From Nocardia nova SH22a (lineage in GTDB: Bacteria > Actinomycetota > Actinomycetes > Mycobacteriales > Mycobacteriaceae), in NCBI RefSeq assembly GCF_000523235.1, contig NZ_CP006850.1, positions 2,232,001 to 2,296,000 on the forward strand: 64,000 nucleotides of DNA, read 5' to 3'. A program made the translations under genes and the position numbers. Below the pieces are notes generated by a model. That model did no database searches. It was given only the letters and a program-made list of their open reading frames with translations, and was not told the DNA's origin. This document shows, piece after piece, positions 17,082-28,894 of this stretch (its first letter is position 1; each line of letters opens with the position of its first letter).

Positions 17082-17431
17082 GCATGGCCGATCGAGGTGT
17101 CGAGGCGATCTACCTGGAAACACACAACTGGGGTAAGGCCGCCAAGTTCTTCCAGCAGCTGGGCTTCGAACTGGAATTCGCCACCGACCACAATTCCGGG
17201 CAGCTCCGCAGCGGTGACGGCGCCTACCTGTTCATCGCGGAGGTACCGGCCGATCGTGCGCCCGGGATGCAGGTGGTGCTGAAAGTGCCGGACGAACAAG
17301 GGTTTCCGGCCGATTCGCCGGTGCAGGTCGTCTCGCCCTTCGCCGATACGCATTTCGGCACCCGCGAGATGACCGTGCGCGATCCCGACGGTCGCGACTG
17401 GACCCTGCAGGCTCCGGGGAGTGCGCGATGA
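17078..17431 (+). CDS. VOC family (glyoxalase-like) protein
   Basis: 117 residues: one VOC module with [26 protein letters not shown] at the start and [16 protein letters not shown] at the end. Its start overlaps the RHH stop and its stop overlaps the methyltransferase start, both as ATGA, so all three proteins are made together. The substrate is unknown; toxic electrophile handling or a sensor role are possible. Confidence 0.82.
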   Translation: MSMADRGVEAIYLETHNWGKAAKFFQQLGFELEFATDHNSGQLRSGDGAYLFIAEVPADRAPGMQVVLKVPDEQGFPADSPVQVVSPFADTHFGTREMTVRDPDGRDWTLQAPGSAR

Positions 17432-18270
17432 CCGCCGCGGTCCCCGATTCGACCGCGGTGCGGGTGGCGCTGTGGCGCGCTCTGCACGTCCAGCTCGATC
17501 CGCCGCCGCACGTACTCGACGACGAGATCGGGCTGAAACTGGCCGATCCCGCCGACGGCTGGCGCGAACGCGGCGATATGGATCCCGTGGGGACCAGCCG
17601 GTTCCGGGCCAGCATCGTGGTGCGGTCGCGGTTCGTGGAGGATCTGCTGATCGAGCAGGCCGGGCGGGTGGATCAGTACGTGCTGCTGGGCGCGGGACTG
17701 GAGACCTTCCCGCAGCGCCGACCGGACATCGCCGCGCGGTATCGCGTCTTCGAGGTGGACGAGCCGGCAACGCAGGAATGGAAACGGCGGCGGCTGGTCG
17801 AGGCCGGATACGGCCTGCCGGACTGGCTGCGCTCGGTGCCGGTCGATTTCGAAACCGATTCGTGGTGGGAGCGATCGGCCGCGGCCGGATTCGACGCGAC
17901 GGAGCCCGCGGTGGTGGCCTCGCTCGGGGTGAGTATGTATCTCACCGACGCCGCCAATCGCGAAACCCTGTCGCAGCTGGCACGATTGGCTCCCGGATCG
18001 ACCGTGGTGATGACGTTCTTCCTGCCGTTCGAACTGCTCGACGAGCAGGCCCGCACGGGCCACCGGTTCTCGTCGAAGGGTGCGGCGGCCGAGGGAACCC
18101 CGTTCATCAGCTTCTACTCACCGGCCGAGATGGTCGAGATGGCCCGTGCGGCGGGGTTCGCCGATGTGCGCCACGTGTCCGCGGACGAGCTGAACAGCCG
18201 CTATTTCGCCGATCGCGCGGACGGCCTGCACACCACCAACGGTGAGGAATTGCTGGTGGCGACCACCTGA
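17428..18270 (+). CDS. SAM-dependent methyltransferase (LCM/PF04072 type)
   Basis: 280 residues of the class common in mycobacteria and nocardiae (TIGR00027-like). Motif I is LLGAGLETF (about residues 76-84), followed by VFEVDEPATQEWKRRRL; the usual GLDT here is GLET. SMYL near residue 171 and FISFYSPAEM near 226 match the family. These enzymes methylate carboxyl or hydroxyl groups of small molecules or lipids. Last gene of the RHH-VOC operon. Confidence 0.83.
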   Translation: MTAAVPDSTAVRVALWRALHVQLDPPPHVLDDEIGLKLADPADGWRERGDMDPVGTSRFRASIVVRSRFVEDLLIEQAGRVDQYVLLGAGLETFPQRRPDIAARYRVFEVDEPATQEWKRRRLVEAGYGLPDWLRSVPVDFETDSWWERSAAAGFDATEPAVVASLGVSMYLTDAANRETLSQLARLAPGSTVVMTFFLPFELLDEQARTGHRFSSKGAAAEGTPFISFYSPAEMVEMARAAGFADVRHVSADELNSRYFADRADGLHTTNGEELLVATT

Positions 18271-18299
18271 GCCGGGAGACGTCGGCCTACGATCGGCCG

Positions 18300-18665
18300 A
18301 TGAGCAGATCTCAGCGGCTGCATATCGTGCCCTCTCGGTTCAGCGTCGACCACGTCGCTACCGCGACTTTCCCCGAGGACGACGAATGGGTAGCGCTGGT
18401 GCGCGCACCGGAGGGGCTGACGGTGGTGCGGGAGGCGCCGCCCTGGGAACAGGAGCGCTGCTGGGTCGGACTGTATGCCGCCACCCCGCGCGAACTCACC
18501 GATTCCGGTGTGCTCGCGGCGATACTGGAACCGTTGGCGGGCAACGGGATTCCGGTATTCGTCGCCTCCACCTTCCACGCCGATCTGGTGCTCGTGCCCG
18601 AGACCCGCGTCGAGGCGGCCACCGAGGCGCTGACGGCCGCCGGGTACGAGATCGCGGGAGCGTAG
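18300..18665 (+). CDS. ACT domain-containing protein
   Basis: 121 residues. The C-terminal half (SGVLAAILEPLAGNGIPVFVASTFHADLVLVPE) is an ACT fold of the PF13840 type found alone or after aspartate kinase; the first half (LHIVPSRFSVDHV) is the matching N-terminal ACT-like part. It probably binds an amino acid. The gene is 30 bp after the methyltransferase and may be its last cistron. Its stop is 4 bp from the convergent stop of the TerD/HNH gene. Confidence 0.78.
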   Translation: MSRSQRLHIVPSRFSVDHVATATFPEDDEWVALVRAPEGLTVVREAPPWEQERCWVGLYAATPRELTDSGVLAAILEPLAGNGIPVFVASTFHADLVLVPETRVEAATEALTAAGYEIAGA

Positions 18666-18669
18666 GGGA

Positions 18670-20310
18670 TCAGATGTGATCGCTCTTGTCCCGGTTGCAG
18701 CCGCGGCACAGGATCTGCAGATTCGCCGCACTCGTGGCGCCGCCGCGGCTGAGCGGGATGATGTGATCGAATTCGAGATAGTGTGCCGCACCGCATTCCA
18801 CGCACCGGCCACCGTCGCGATGCCAGACCTGGGCCTTGATATCCGGCGGGATCGAGCGGCTGTCCCGTTTACCGGGTGCGACGGTGAGCCGTTTGGCCAC
18901 GCGCAGTGCGCCTTCCGCGACGGCGGCCACCAATTCCGGTTCGTCCACCTCGAATTCGGCGCCACCTCGCGCCGAGGTCGCCGCGACGGTCACCAGGCCC
19001 TCGACCACCGTCACCGAAACCGCTCTGGCCCAGGGAATCTCGATTCCCGCGTCGGATCCGATGAATCTCAGCTTGGTGTTCGAGCAGAGCAGGCGGCCCT
19101 CGGTCGCGTGCGCACCGCGGCCCGCGCGGCGCAGGCGGGTGGCGCCGGTGTCGAGATGGACACGCTCGTTCGGATCCAGATGCAGATCGGGCACCGCGAT
19201 CACCGGCAGCTCCCCGGCCCGCAGCCGGGACAGGATCCGCACCCGGCGCAGACCACGGCGTAGTTCGTCCACCGCCGCGCCGCGCAGTTCCAGCGCGGCC
19301 ACGACGGCGTCGAACCGGTCCAGTTCCGCACCGCTGATCGTGCCGTCGGCGAGGGTGAATGCGGCCGTGCGTTCCAGATACGCCGATCCCGGCCCGCGCA
19401 GGGCGGCCAGGGCGGCGGACTCGTCGATACGGTGGCGGCGGATCTGCGTCCACAGTTGCGCCCAGTCCGGACCGTCCGGACCGGAGGCGGCCAGTGTCCG
19501 CACCGCCCGCCCGCACCAGGCCGCCAGGAACTCCTCGATCTCCGCGGCGCAGGCGCGGCAGGGCGCCACGCCGCGCAGCCGCCAGCCGCGCCGTCGGCCG
19601 CACCGGCCGCACAATCGGGCATCGTACGGCGCGGCGGGTGCGGTGTCCTCGGTCCAGCGGGCGCCGTCCCACCAGCGCAGTGTCGCGAAATGCTCCGGAT
19701 CGGGATGCCAGTCCGGACGCTCGGGCGCGGGCGGTTGAGGCGGTGGTGGTGTGAATCGATTGCGGTGCACCGAGATTCGCCCGTCGCGGCCGGGGCCGGT
19801 GGTGTCGACCGATGCACCGAAGGCCGCGAAGAGATCGGCCACATCACCGCATCCGAGTCCGCCGGGCACGAACCACCAGCGACCGGCCGCGCGCCGGAAT
19901 TCCGCGAACACGGCGGCCCCGGTGTCCGGCGCGGCGACGACATCGGTCCGCGCCACCAGCCCCTCGGCATCGTCGACCGTCACCGCCAGACCGGGCAGCG
20001 CGGCCAGCGGCTGCCCGGCGCCGGAGCCGGTGAGCAGGATCCGCTCGATATCGGCCTCGGTGCGCGGCAGCGACACCGACAATCGGGCCGTGCCCGGCTG
20101 CGGATCCTGATCGACGGTCACCGCCTGCGAGGGATGGCGGGGCGCGTTGAAATACACGACGTCGCGAGCCGAGCGGATGCCGCCCTCGGCGGTCAGCAGG
20201 ATCGCGTGCGCGTCCAGCGGCGCCGTCGAGCGCCACGAAACCAGTACCGACAGAAGCGAAGTCGGCACCGGCGTCGCGTCGCCGTCGAGGGTGTGCGGTG
20301 GTGATGTCAT
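18670..20310 (-). CDS. TerD / DUF2510 / zinc / HNH endonuclease fusion
   Basis: 546 residues from the ATG, with a GTG two codons earlier as an alternative. The order from the N-terminus is a TerD-type calcium-binding stress domain (about 15-185, with YFNAPRHPSQAVTVD and FRRAAGRWWFVPGG), a DUF2510 module (about 200-230: WHPDPEHFATLRWWDGARWTE), a CGRCG...CRAC zinc-like cluster, a helical segment with ADGTISGAELDRFDAVV that looks TerB-like, a GRAM/PH-like beta domain (about 370-460), and a C-terminal HNH nuclease (CVECG...FDHIIPLSRGG...N...CRGCN). TerD systems act in stress and phage response; the fusion suggests a triggered DNase. The last two middle calls are tentative. Confidence 0.8.
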   Translation of the reverse strand: MTSPPHTLDGDATPVPTSLLSVLVSWRSTAPLDAHAILLTAEGGIRSARDVVYFNAPRHPSQAVTVDQDPQPGTARLSVSLPRTEADIERILLTGSGAGQPLAALPGLAVTVDDAEGLVARTDVVAAPDTGAAVFAEFRRAAGRWWFVPGGLGCGDVADLFAAFGASVDTTGPGRDGRISVHRNRFTPPPPQPPAPERPDWHPDPEHFATLRWWDGARWTEDTAPAAPYDARLCGRCGRRRGWRLRGVAPCRACAAEIEEFLAAWCGRAVRTLAASGPDGPDWAQLWTQIRRHRIDESAALAALRGPGSAYLERTAAFTLADGTISGAELDRFDAVVAALELRGAAVDELRRGLRRVRILSRLRAGELPVIAVPDLHLDPNERVHLDTGATRLRRAGRGAHATEGRLLCSNTKLRFIGSDAGIEIPWARAVSVTVVEGLVTVAATSARGGAEFEVDEPELVAAVAEGALRVAKRLTVAPGKRDSRSIPPDIKAQVWHRDGGRCVECGAAHYLEFDHIIPLSRGGATSAANLQILCRGCNRDKSDHI

Positions 20311-20400
20311 CGGCACGAACTATGCCAGGCCGCCCCGACACGAACCGCACGCCTCGGCGCGGAGCTTTCCGTGATCCGCCGGGTGCGGCACAGTGGAGAT

Positions 20401-20871
20401 ATGACGAACCCGAAGGGTGACGCCGGACGCCGGTCCGGCGGGGCACGGGTACCGGGGGCGACGGAGATCCTGGCCGCCGCCCAGGCCGCCGCGCAGGCGG
20501 CCCAGACCGCCGCGGGTCAGGCCATCGACGCCGCGCAGGTCACCGCCGGGACCGCCTTCGGCACCGCGGTCCGGCTGCCACCGGCCTCGGTGCAGCTGGC
20601 CGCGCAGCTGCCCGATCTGGTGGAAAATCTCGCCGTCGCCATCGACCGGCTCAACTCGACCATCGACCGGCTCGATCGCACACTGGCCCTGGCCGACCCG
20701 GCCTTCGCCGCCTACGACCGGCTGCTGCCGCGTCTGGAGGCGGTGATCTCCCTCGGCGAGGATGTCTTCGGCCGCCTCGCGAAACTCCCTGGCGCCTCGA
20801 TCCTCGGCCGCCTCACCGGCCGCGACCCCGAACCACCGGAGCCGGAGCCACGATCGCGCCGCCGCCGCTGA
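20401..20871 (+). CDS. Hypothetical Ala-rich helical protein
   Basis: 156 residues. Residues about 17-45 are an Ala/Gln-rich helix, and residues about 60-125 form a long amphipathic stretch (VENLAVAIDRLNSTIDRLDRTLALAD) likely to be coiled coil. The tail is Pro/Glu then Arg-rich. It resembles phasin- or apolipoprotein-like surface-binding proteins in composition only. It is divergent from the TerD/HNH gene by about 90 bp. Family not recognised. Confidence 0.6.
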   Translation: MTNPKGDAGRRSGGARVPGATEILAAAQAAAQAAQTAAGQAIDAAQVTAGTAFGTAVRLPPASVQLAAQLPDLVENLAVAIDRLNSTIDRLDRTLALADPAFAAYDRLLPRLEAVISLGEDVFGRLAKLPGASILGRLTGRDPEPPEPEPRSRRRR

Positions 20872-21034
20872 CCGATCTCGCCGACCATCGATGAGCTGCG
20901 CTTACGCCCTCGATTCCCGCTGGCCGCCCGCTGGCCCTTTGCGTGACTGCGGCGGGACCACGGAGCCCATCGATGCTGGGCCGTCGAGTCTATTCGAGCC
21001 GGGCCGTCAGCGGTGATGATGTCTCGCGACCAAG

Positions 21035-21230
21035 GGCACTGCACCGACCCACCACCTGCTCGCGTCGCGGACTGCGGTTCCGATGGCGATATTCGGACCC
21101 ACGGATTCGCTGCGCCCCGAGAAGACCGACGGTGCCCGAATAGATCCTGCGCGCTTCGGTTTCCAGATCGTTGACGATGACCGATGTTTCTGCGACCGGA
21201 GACCACCGCTCCGGATGACGCCGCTGCGAG
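21035..21230 (-). pseudogene. Decayed duplicate of the pabB 3' end
   Basis: The plus-strand sequence from about 21035 to 21185 aligns base by base with 21460-21600 inside the intact pabAB gene: both contain GCTCGCGTCGCGGAC, GGTGCCCGAATAGAT and GCGCGCTTCGG in the same order. On the minus strand it would read DLETEARRIYSGTVGLLG and, after a frameshift, GTAVRDASRWWVGA. The next bases, to about 21230, resemble 21350-21400, the end of the gene. The copy has frame shifts and is not functional. It is presumably a tandem duplication remnant. Confidence 0.75.
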
Positions 21231-21318
21231 CGGTATCGCGTGGGGTTCCGGTCCTGCGTCGGGTTCGGCGTGATTGCCGTGTTCGCACTGATCCGGACCG
21301 GCCGCGGTGCGGGCCGAT

Positions 21319-24162
<2,844 letters not shown>

Positions 24163-24247
24163 GGCCTCACCGTATCGGTCATCCCGGACCATGCAGTGAG
24201 GGCGTATGCCTTCAGTTGCCGGAGGCGCGTGGTGCACAATGTGGGAC

Positions 24248-25303
24248 ATGTCTGTGGTGCAACCGGCCGAGGTGGAACGCGAGGTCGTCGATTTCGCGGC
24301 CGTCGGCGAGTGGATGGAACAGCAGGGCCTGCCCGGCGGTGAGTTCGAGGATGTCACATCGCTGGGCGGCGGCACCCAGAACATCATGCTGCGCTTCCGG
24401 CGTGGAGGCCGCGAATTCGTGCTGCGACGCGGCCCGAAACACTTGCGGCCCAAGAGCAATGACGTGATCCGCCGGGAATCGCGGCTACTCGGCGCGCTGG
24501 CCGGTACCGGTGTGCGCGCGCCACGGGTGATCGCCGCCGGAGCCGACGAATCGGTGATCGGCGCGGTCTTCTACCTGATGGAACCGATCGTCGGTTTCAA
24601 CCCGCAGACCGAACTGCCCGCCCTGCACGCCGGTGATCCGGAGGTGCGGCGGCAGATGGGGCTGTCGGCGGTGGAGGCCATCGCGCGGCTCGGCGCGGTC
24701 GACTACGAGGCGATCGGCCTGGCCGATTACGGCAAGCCGGACGGATTCCTGGAACGTCAGGTGCCGCGCTGGCTCGGCGAACTCGAGTCCTACAACGCCA
24801 ACGACGGATATCCCGGCCCGCAGATCCCCGGGGTCGACCGGGTGGGGGACTGGCTGGACCGCAACCGGCCCGCGCAGTGGCGGCCGGGCATCCTGCACGG
24901 CGACTGCCACCTCGCGAACATGATGTTCTCCTACGACGGCCCCGAGGTCGCCGCGATGGTCGACTGGGAGATGTCCACCATCGGTGATCCGCTGCTGGAT
25001 CTGGGCTGGCAGATCGCCACCCGCCCGGAACCGGGCACCACCGGCGCCGCGCTGGTCGGCAAGCTGGGCGCGGTGGGCGGCCTGCCGACCGCCGAGGAGA
25101 TGATCGCCCACTACGCGAACTTCTCCGATCGCGATCTCGGCCACGCCACCTGGTACACCGTGCTGGCCTGTTTCAAGCTGGGCATCGTCCTGGAGGGCAC
25201 GCACGCGCGCGCCTTCGCCGGGAAGGCGCCGAAGCAGACCGGGGATTTCCTGCACGCCATCACCCTGGAACTGTTCGACAAGGCCAACCGGCTCATCGAG
25301 TGA
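24248..25303 (+). CDS. APH-fold phosphotransferase family protein
   Basis: 351 residues. The kinase-like core is clear: a Gly-rich N-lobe (SLGGGTQNIMLRF), VLRRGP, the catalytic loop LHGDCHLANMMF (about residue 217) and the metal motif MVDWEMSTIGDPLLDLGW (about 240). This class, close to the ACAD10/FadE36 N-terminal group, occurs widely in mycolata and may phosphorylate hydroxyacyl substrates. It is divergent from pabAB by 85 bp, and its stop overlaps the convergent trpB stop by 11 bp. Confidence 0.83.
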   Translation: MSVVQPAEVEREVVDFAAVGEWMEQQGLPGGEFEDVTSLGGGTQNIMLRFRRGGREFVLRRGPKHLRPKSNDVIRRESRLLGALAGTGVRAPRVIAAGADESVIGAVFYLMEPIVGFNPQTELPALHAGDPEVRRQMGLSAVEAIARLGAVDYEAIGLADYGKPDGFLERQVPRWLGELESYNANDGYPGPQIPGVDRVGDWLDRNRPAQWRPGILHGDCHLANMMFSYDGPEVAAMVDWEMSTIGDPLLDLGWQIATRPEPGTTGAALVGKLGAVGGLPTAEEMIAHYANFSDRDLGHATWYTVLACFKLGIVLEGTHARAFAGKAPKQTGDFLHAITLELFDKANRLIE

Positions 25304-26537
25304 GCGGTCGCTCCGCGTCCAGCAGCCCGGCCGCGATGGCGAGATCCTTGTCGCCGCGGCCGGACAGGCACAGCAGCACCAGCGCGTTGTCCGCGATATC
25401 GCCGCGTTCGGCCAGTTCCAGCAGATGTCCCACGGCGTGCGCGGACTCCAGCGCGGTGATGATGCCCTCGGTCCGGCACAGCGTGTGCAGCCCGCGCACC
25501 GCGACCGGATCGGTGGCGACCGCGTGCTCGATGCGTCCGATGTCCTTGAGATGGCTCAGCTCCGGGCCCACACCCGGATAGTCCAATCCGGCCGCGATGC
25601 TGTGTGTCCGGGCGATCTGGCCGTCACCGTCCTGCAGCACGTAGCTGAACGATCCGTCCATCTCACCCGGTGTGCCCGCGCTGAGCGTCGCGGCATGCTC
25701 CCCGGCGTGCGGCCCGCGCCCGCCCGCCTCCACCCCGATCAGCCGCACGCCCGGATCATCGGTGAAGGCGTGGAACATGCCGACCGCGTTGCTGCCGCCA
25801 CCCACACACGCGATCACCCGGTCGGGCAGCCGCCCGGTCAGCGCCAGCAGCTGCGTCCGGGCCTCGGCGCCGATGCGGCTCTGATGATCACGCACCATCC
25901 GCGGATACGGGGCCGGGCCCGCGGCGGTGCCGAACAGGAAATGCGTGTCCCCGGTGTGCGCCACCCAATCCCGCACCGCCTCGGTGACCGCCGACTTCAG
26001 CCGCCGATCGCCCGAGCGCACCGCCCGCACGTCGGCGCCGAGCAGCCGCATGCGCACCACATTGCTCTGCTGCCGGGCGATATCGTCGGCGCCCATGTAG
26101 ACCACGCACGCGAGCCCGAGCATCGCGCACACCGTCGCCACCGCCACCCCGTGCTGCCCGGCGCCGGTCTCCGCGACGATCCGGGTCTTGCCCATCCGGG
26201 CCGCCAGCAATCCCTGCCCGAGTGCATTGTTGATCTTGTGAGCGCCGGTGTGCGCCATGTCCTCACGCTTGAGATACACCCGCACGCCGGGGACCGCGAG
26301 GGTCTGGGCCAGCCGCGGCGCGGCGTGCAGCAGCGTCGGCCGCCCCACTCGATCGCGCAACAGGTCGTCGAGTTCGCGATGGAAGTCCGGGTCCGCCCAC
26401 GCGCGCCGATGCGCGTCCGCCACCTCGTCCAGGGCGGCCATCAATCCCTCCGGGACATAGCGGCCGCCGAATGCGCCGAAGCGTCCGGGGTCATCGTGCC
26501 GGGGGTCGTTCCGGCCGGTCGTGTATCCGATAACCAT
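25293..26537 (-). CDS. trpB: Tryptophan synthase beta subunit, orphan copy
   Basis: 414 residues, normal TrpB1 length. GRFGAFGGRYVPEGLM at the N-terminus, the PLP lysine in HTGAHKINNALGQ (about residue 90), ETGAGQHGVA with the catalytic Glu, and GGGSNAVGMFHAF for phosphate binding are all intact. It condenses indole with serine. No trpA or trpC lies nearby, so this is a second copy or an indole-salvage or specialised enzyme. The ATG at 26537 is chosen; an upstream in-frame start would add 23 residues of unlikely sequence. Confidence 0.85.
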   Translation of the reverse strand: MVIGYTTGRNDPRHDDPGRFGAFGGRYVPEGLMAALDEVADAHRRAWADPDFHRELDDLLRDRVGRPTLLHAAPRLAQTLAVPGVRVYLKREDMAHTGAHKINNALGQGLLAARMGKTRIVAETGAGQHGVAVATVCAMLGLACVVYMGADDIARQQSNVVRMRLLGADVRAVRSGDRRLKSAVTEAVRDWVAHTGDTHFLFGTAAGPAPYPRMVRDHQSRIGAEARTQLLALTGRLPDRVIACVGGGSNAVGMFHAFTDDPGVRLIGVEAGGRGPHAGEHAATLSAGTPGEMDGSFSYVLQDGDGQIARTHSIAAGLDYPGVGPELSHLKDIGRIEHAVATDPVAVRGLHTLCRTEGIITALESAHAVGHLLELAERGDIADNALVLLCLSGRGDKDLAIAAGLLDAERPLTR

Positions 26538-26678
26538 GCGCCTCAGTGCTCTCTCTTCGCCGTCCGGCCCGGACAGTGTGTGCGACTTGCGCACACACGA
26601 AGTCACTTACCGGCGACAAATGAGTTAACAAGACAGAAGCGGTGATCCTCACTGGTGGTGAATCGGCGGCGATCCACA

Positions 26679-27893
26679 TCAGCCGCAGCGCGACAGCGCC
26701 TCGCGGATGGCGCGGGCACGGGCATCGTCCAGCACCGCGGTGCCGAGCCGGTTCATCGCGTAGCCGAAGCCGAGTCCGGTGGCCGGATCGGCGAATCCGA
26801 ACGATCCGCCGTAACCGGTGGTGCCGTAGGCGCGTTTGTCGCTGCCGAAGCGGAAACTGCCGCAGGACTTGCGGAAACCGAGGTGATACCGGCTGCGGGT
26901 CAGCAGCACCAGATCGTCGGGCGGCACGTCGTCGACGGTGTCGGCGCTCGCTAGCCGATCGAGAATGCCGGGCGCGATGGGCAATTCACCGGTACGCCCG
27001 GCCGCCGCCCCGTACACCCGCGCCAGCGAACGCGCGGTTCCCACCCCGCCCGCCGCCGGCGACTCGACGCCCAGGAACTCCCGCCGCGTCGCCCGCTCGG
27101 GCGCCCCGGTGCGCGGACTGCTCAGGGCCCGATAGGTGAGACCGCGCCGCAACATCATCTGAATCCCGATGCGCAGCGGCACATCTCGCTCGTAGCGCAC
27201 GATGTCCAGGCCCTCGGTGGCCGACAGTTCCGCGATCCGGTCCAGCGGCTCGTCGTCCGGCAGGCCGATGAAGAAGTCCAGATCGAGCGGTCCGGCGAAT
27301 TCCGCGGCGAAGATCTGCCCGACACTGCGATGCTCCGGATCCACCCGCCGGATCAGCTCACCCTGATACAGCCCCGCGGTGATCGGGTGATAACCCTGCC
27401 GGGTCCCCGGACTCCACAACGGTTTCTGATCCGCGAGGATCTCCGCGAGCCGATCCCGATCGGCCATGTCCGCCAGCCGCACCACCCGATCCAGCACGGG
27501 CAGTCCCGCGCGGTGATCAAGCAGCTGCCGCACGGTGATCGTCTCCTTACCGTGCGCGGCGAACTCCGGCCAGTACTTCGCGACCGGCGCCCCGTAGTCC
27601 AGCCCGCCGCGCGAGACCGCGCTCGCGACGACGAAGGCCGTCATCCCCTTGGTCGAGGAGAACACCGGAACCATGGTGTCGCGCTCCCACGGCCGCGTGC
27701 GCCGCCGATCCCGGAACCCCGCCCACAGATCCACCACCGGCCGATCGCCCTCGTAGACCGCGACGGCAGCGCCGATTTCGCCGAGGTGCGTGAAGTTGCG
27801 CCGGAATGCGTCCGCGACCGGCCCGAATCCGTCGGCCACCTCACCGTGAACCTGTGCCACCTCGCCCATAGTGCAACCGATGGTAACGGTCAT
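26679..27893 (-). CDS. Serine hydrolase, beta-lactamase/EstB family
   Basis: About 405 residues. The nucleophile motif SSTKG (S-x-x-K) is near residue 78, the second motif is GYHPITAGL near 170, and the C-terminal GTTGYGGSFGFADP replaces the KTG strand with a Gly-rich one. This is the EstB/class C-like esterase subgroup common in mycobacteria (LipE, LipL and others), which acts on short esters rather than beta-lactams. The ATG at 27893 has a weak AAGG upstream; the ATG at 27869 is an alternative. Divergent by 70 bp from another serine hydrolase. Confidence 0.82.
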   Translation of the reverse strand: MTVTIGCTMGEVAQVHGEVADGFGPVADAFRRNFTHLGEIGAAVAVYEGDRPVVDLWAGFRDRRRTRPWERDTMVPVFSSTKGMTAFVVASAVSRGGLDYGAPVAKYWPEFAAHGKETITVRQLLDHRAGLPVLDRVVRLADMADRDRLAEILADQKPLWSPGTRQGYHPITAGLYQGELIRRVDPEHRSVGQIFAAEFAGPLDLDFFIGLPDDEPLDRIAELSATEGLDIVRYERDVPLRIGIQMMLRRGLTYRALSSPRTGAPERATRREFLGVESPAAGGVGTARSLARVYGAAAGRTGELPIAPGILDRLASADTVDDVPPDDLVLLTRSRYHLGFRKSCGSFRFGSDKRAYGTTGYGGSFGFADPATGLGFGYAMNRLGTAVLDDARARAIREALSRCG

Positions 27894-27963
27894 CCTCGCC
27901 GCCTTCGACGCGGCGTCGCCCCTGGGGTCCGTGGCGTCGCGAACCTCTCGTAGGCTCGGTGCC

Positions 27964-28797
27964 GTGCGAGCACTGGAGCAGATTCGCGAATGGCCCGTCC
28001 GCCACGCCGCCGCGGGCGTCGCCGACACGAGCGGGGTCCTCGGCGCCGAGGGCGATCTCGACCGGGTCTTCGCACTGGCCTCGGTGACCAAACCCCTTGC
28101 CGCCTACGCGGTCCTGGTCGCGGTCGAGGAGGGCGCGGTCGAACTGGACCAGCCCGCCGGACCGCCCGGTTCCACCGTTCGTCACCTGCTGGCGCACACC
28201 TCCGGCCTGGCCTTCGACACCACGGTGATCATGGCCGAACCGGGGCAGCGCCGGATCTATTCGAGTTCCGGATTCGAGGTGCTGGCCGAATTCCTCACGC
28301 GCGAAACCGGAATCGAGTTTCCCGATTATCTGCGCGAGGCGGTGTTCGAGCCACTCGGAATGAAATCCTCGGAACTGACCGGTTCGGCCGGTCACGCCGC
28401 TCGCTCGACGGTGCGCGATCTGCTTCGTTTCGCCGGTGAATTGCTGAACCCGCAACTGATCTCCGCCGCCGCCCTCACCGCGGCAACCACCGTGCAATTC
28501 CCCGGCGTCGGCGGGGTCCTTCCCGGATACGGTTCGCAGCGCCCCAATGATTGGGGTCTGGGATTCGAGATCCGAGACCACAAGACTCCCCATTGGACGG
28601 GGGGAGCCAACTCGGCGCGGACCTATGGTCACTTCGGGCAGTCCGGCACCTTCCTGTGGGTGGACCCGCGGATCGGAGCGGCCTGTGTGGCATTGAGCGA
28701 TGAGAATTTCGGGGATTGGGCGCGGGCCGGGTGGCCCACGCTCAGTGATGCGGTCATCGCGGATATCCAGCGGATTCGCGACACGGCCGAAAAGTAA
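27964..28797 (+). CDS. Serine hydrolase, beta-lactamase fold
   Basis: 277 residues from a GTG. S-x-x-K appears as SVTK (about residue 41), the second motif as YSSSGF (about 100) and the third as GHFGQSGTF (about 223), a typical penicillin-binding-protein-like esterase. There is no signal peptide, so it acts in the cytoplasm. It begins 70 bp from the divergent EstB-type gene of the same superfamily; their sequences are not close. Substrate unknown. Confidence 0.82.
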   Translation: MRALEQIREWPVRHAAAGVADTSGVLGAEGDLDRVFALASVTKPLAAYAVLVAVEEGAVELDQPAGPPGSTVRHLLAHTSGLAFDTTVIMAEPGQRRIYSSSGFEVLAEFLTRETGIEFPDYLREAVFEPLGMKSSELTGSAGHAARSTVRDLLRFAGELLNPQLISAAALTAATTVQFPGVGGVLPGYGSQRPNDWGLGFEIRDHKTPHWTGGANSARTYGHFGQSGTFLWVDPRIGAACVALSDENFGDWARAGWPTLSDAVIADIQRIRDTAEK

Positions 28798-28894
28798 CAG
28801 CCGTAACACCGGGCACTCCAGTAAACTCGGGCAACGCCTGCGCTCGGCGGGAATGTTGGGGAAGACGTCCCACGTCGAGGCTGGAGGTGTACAG

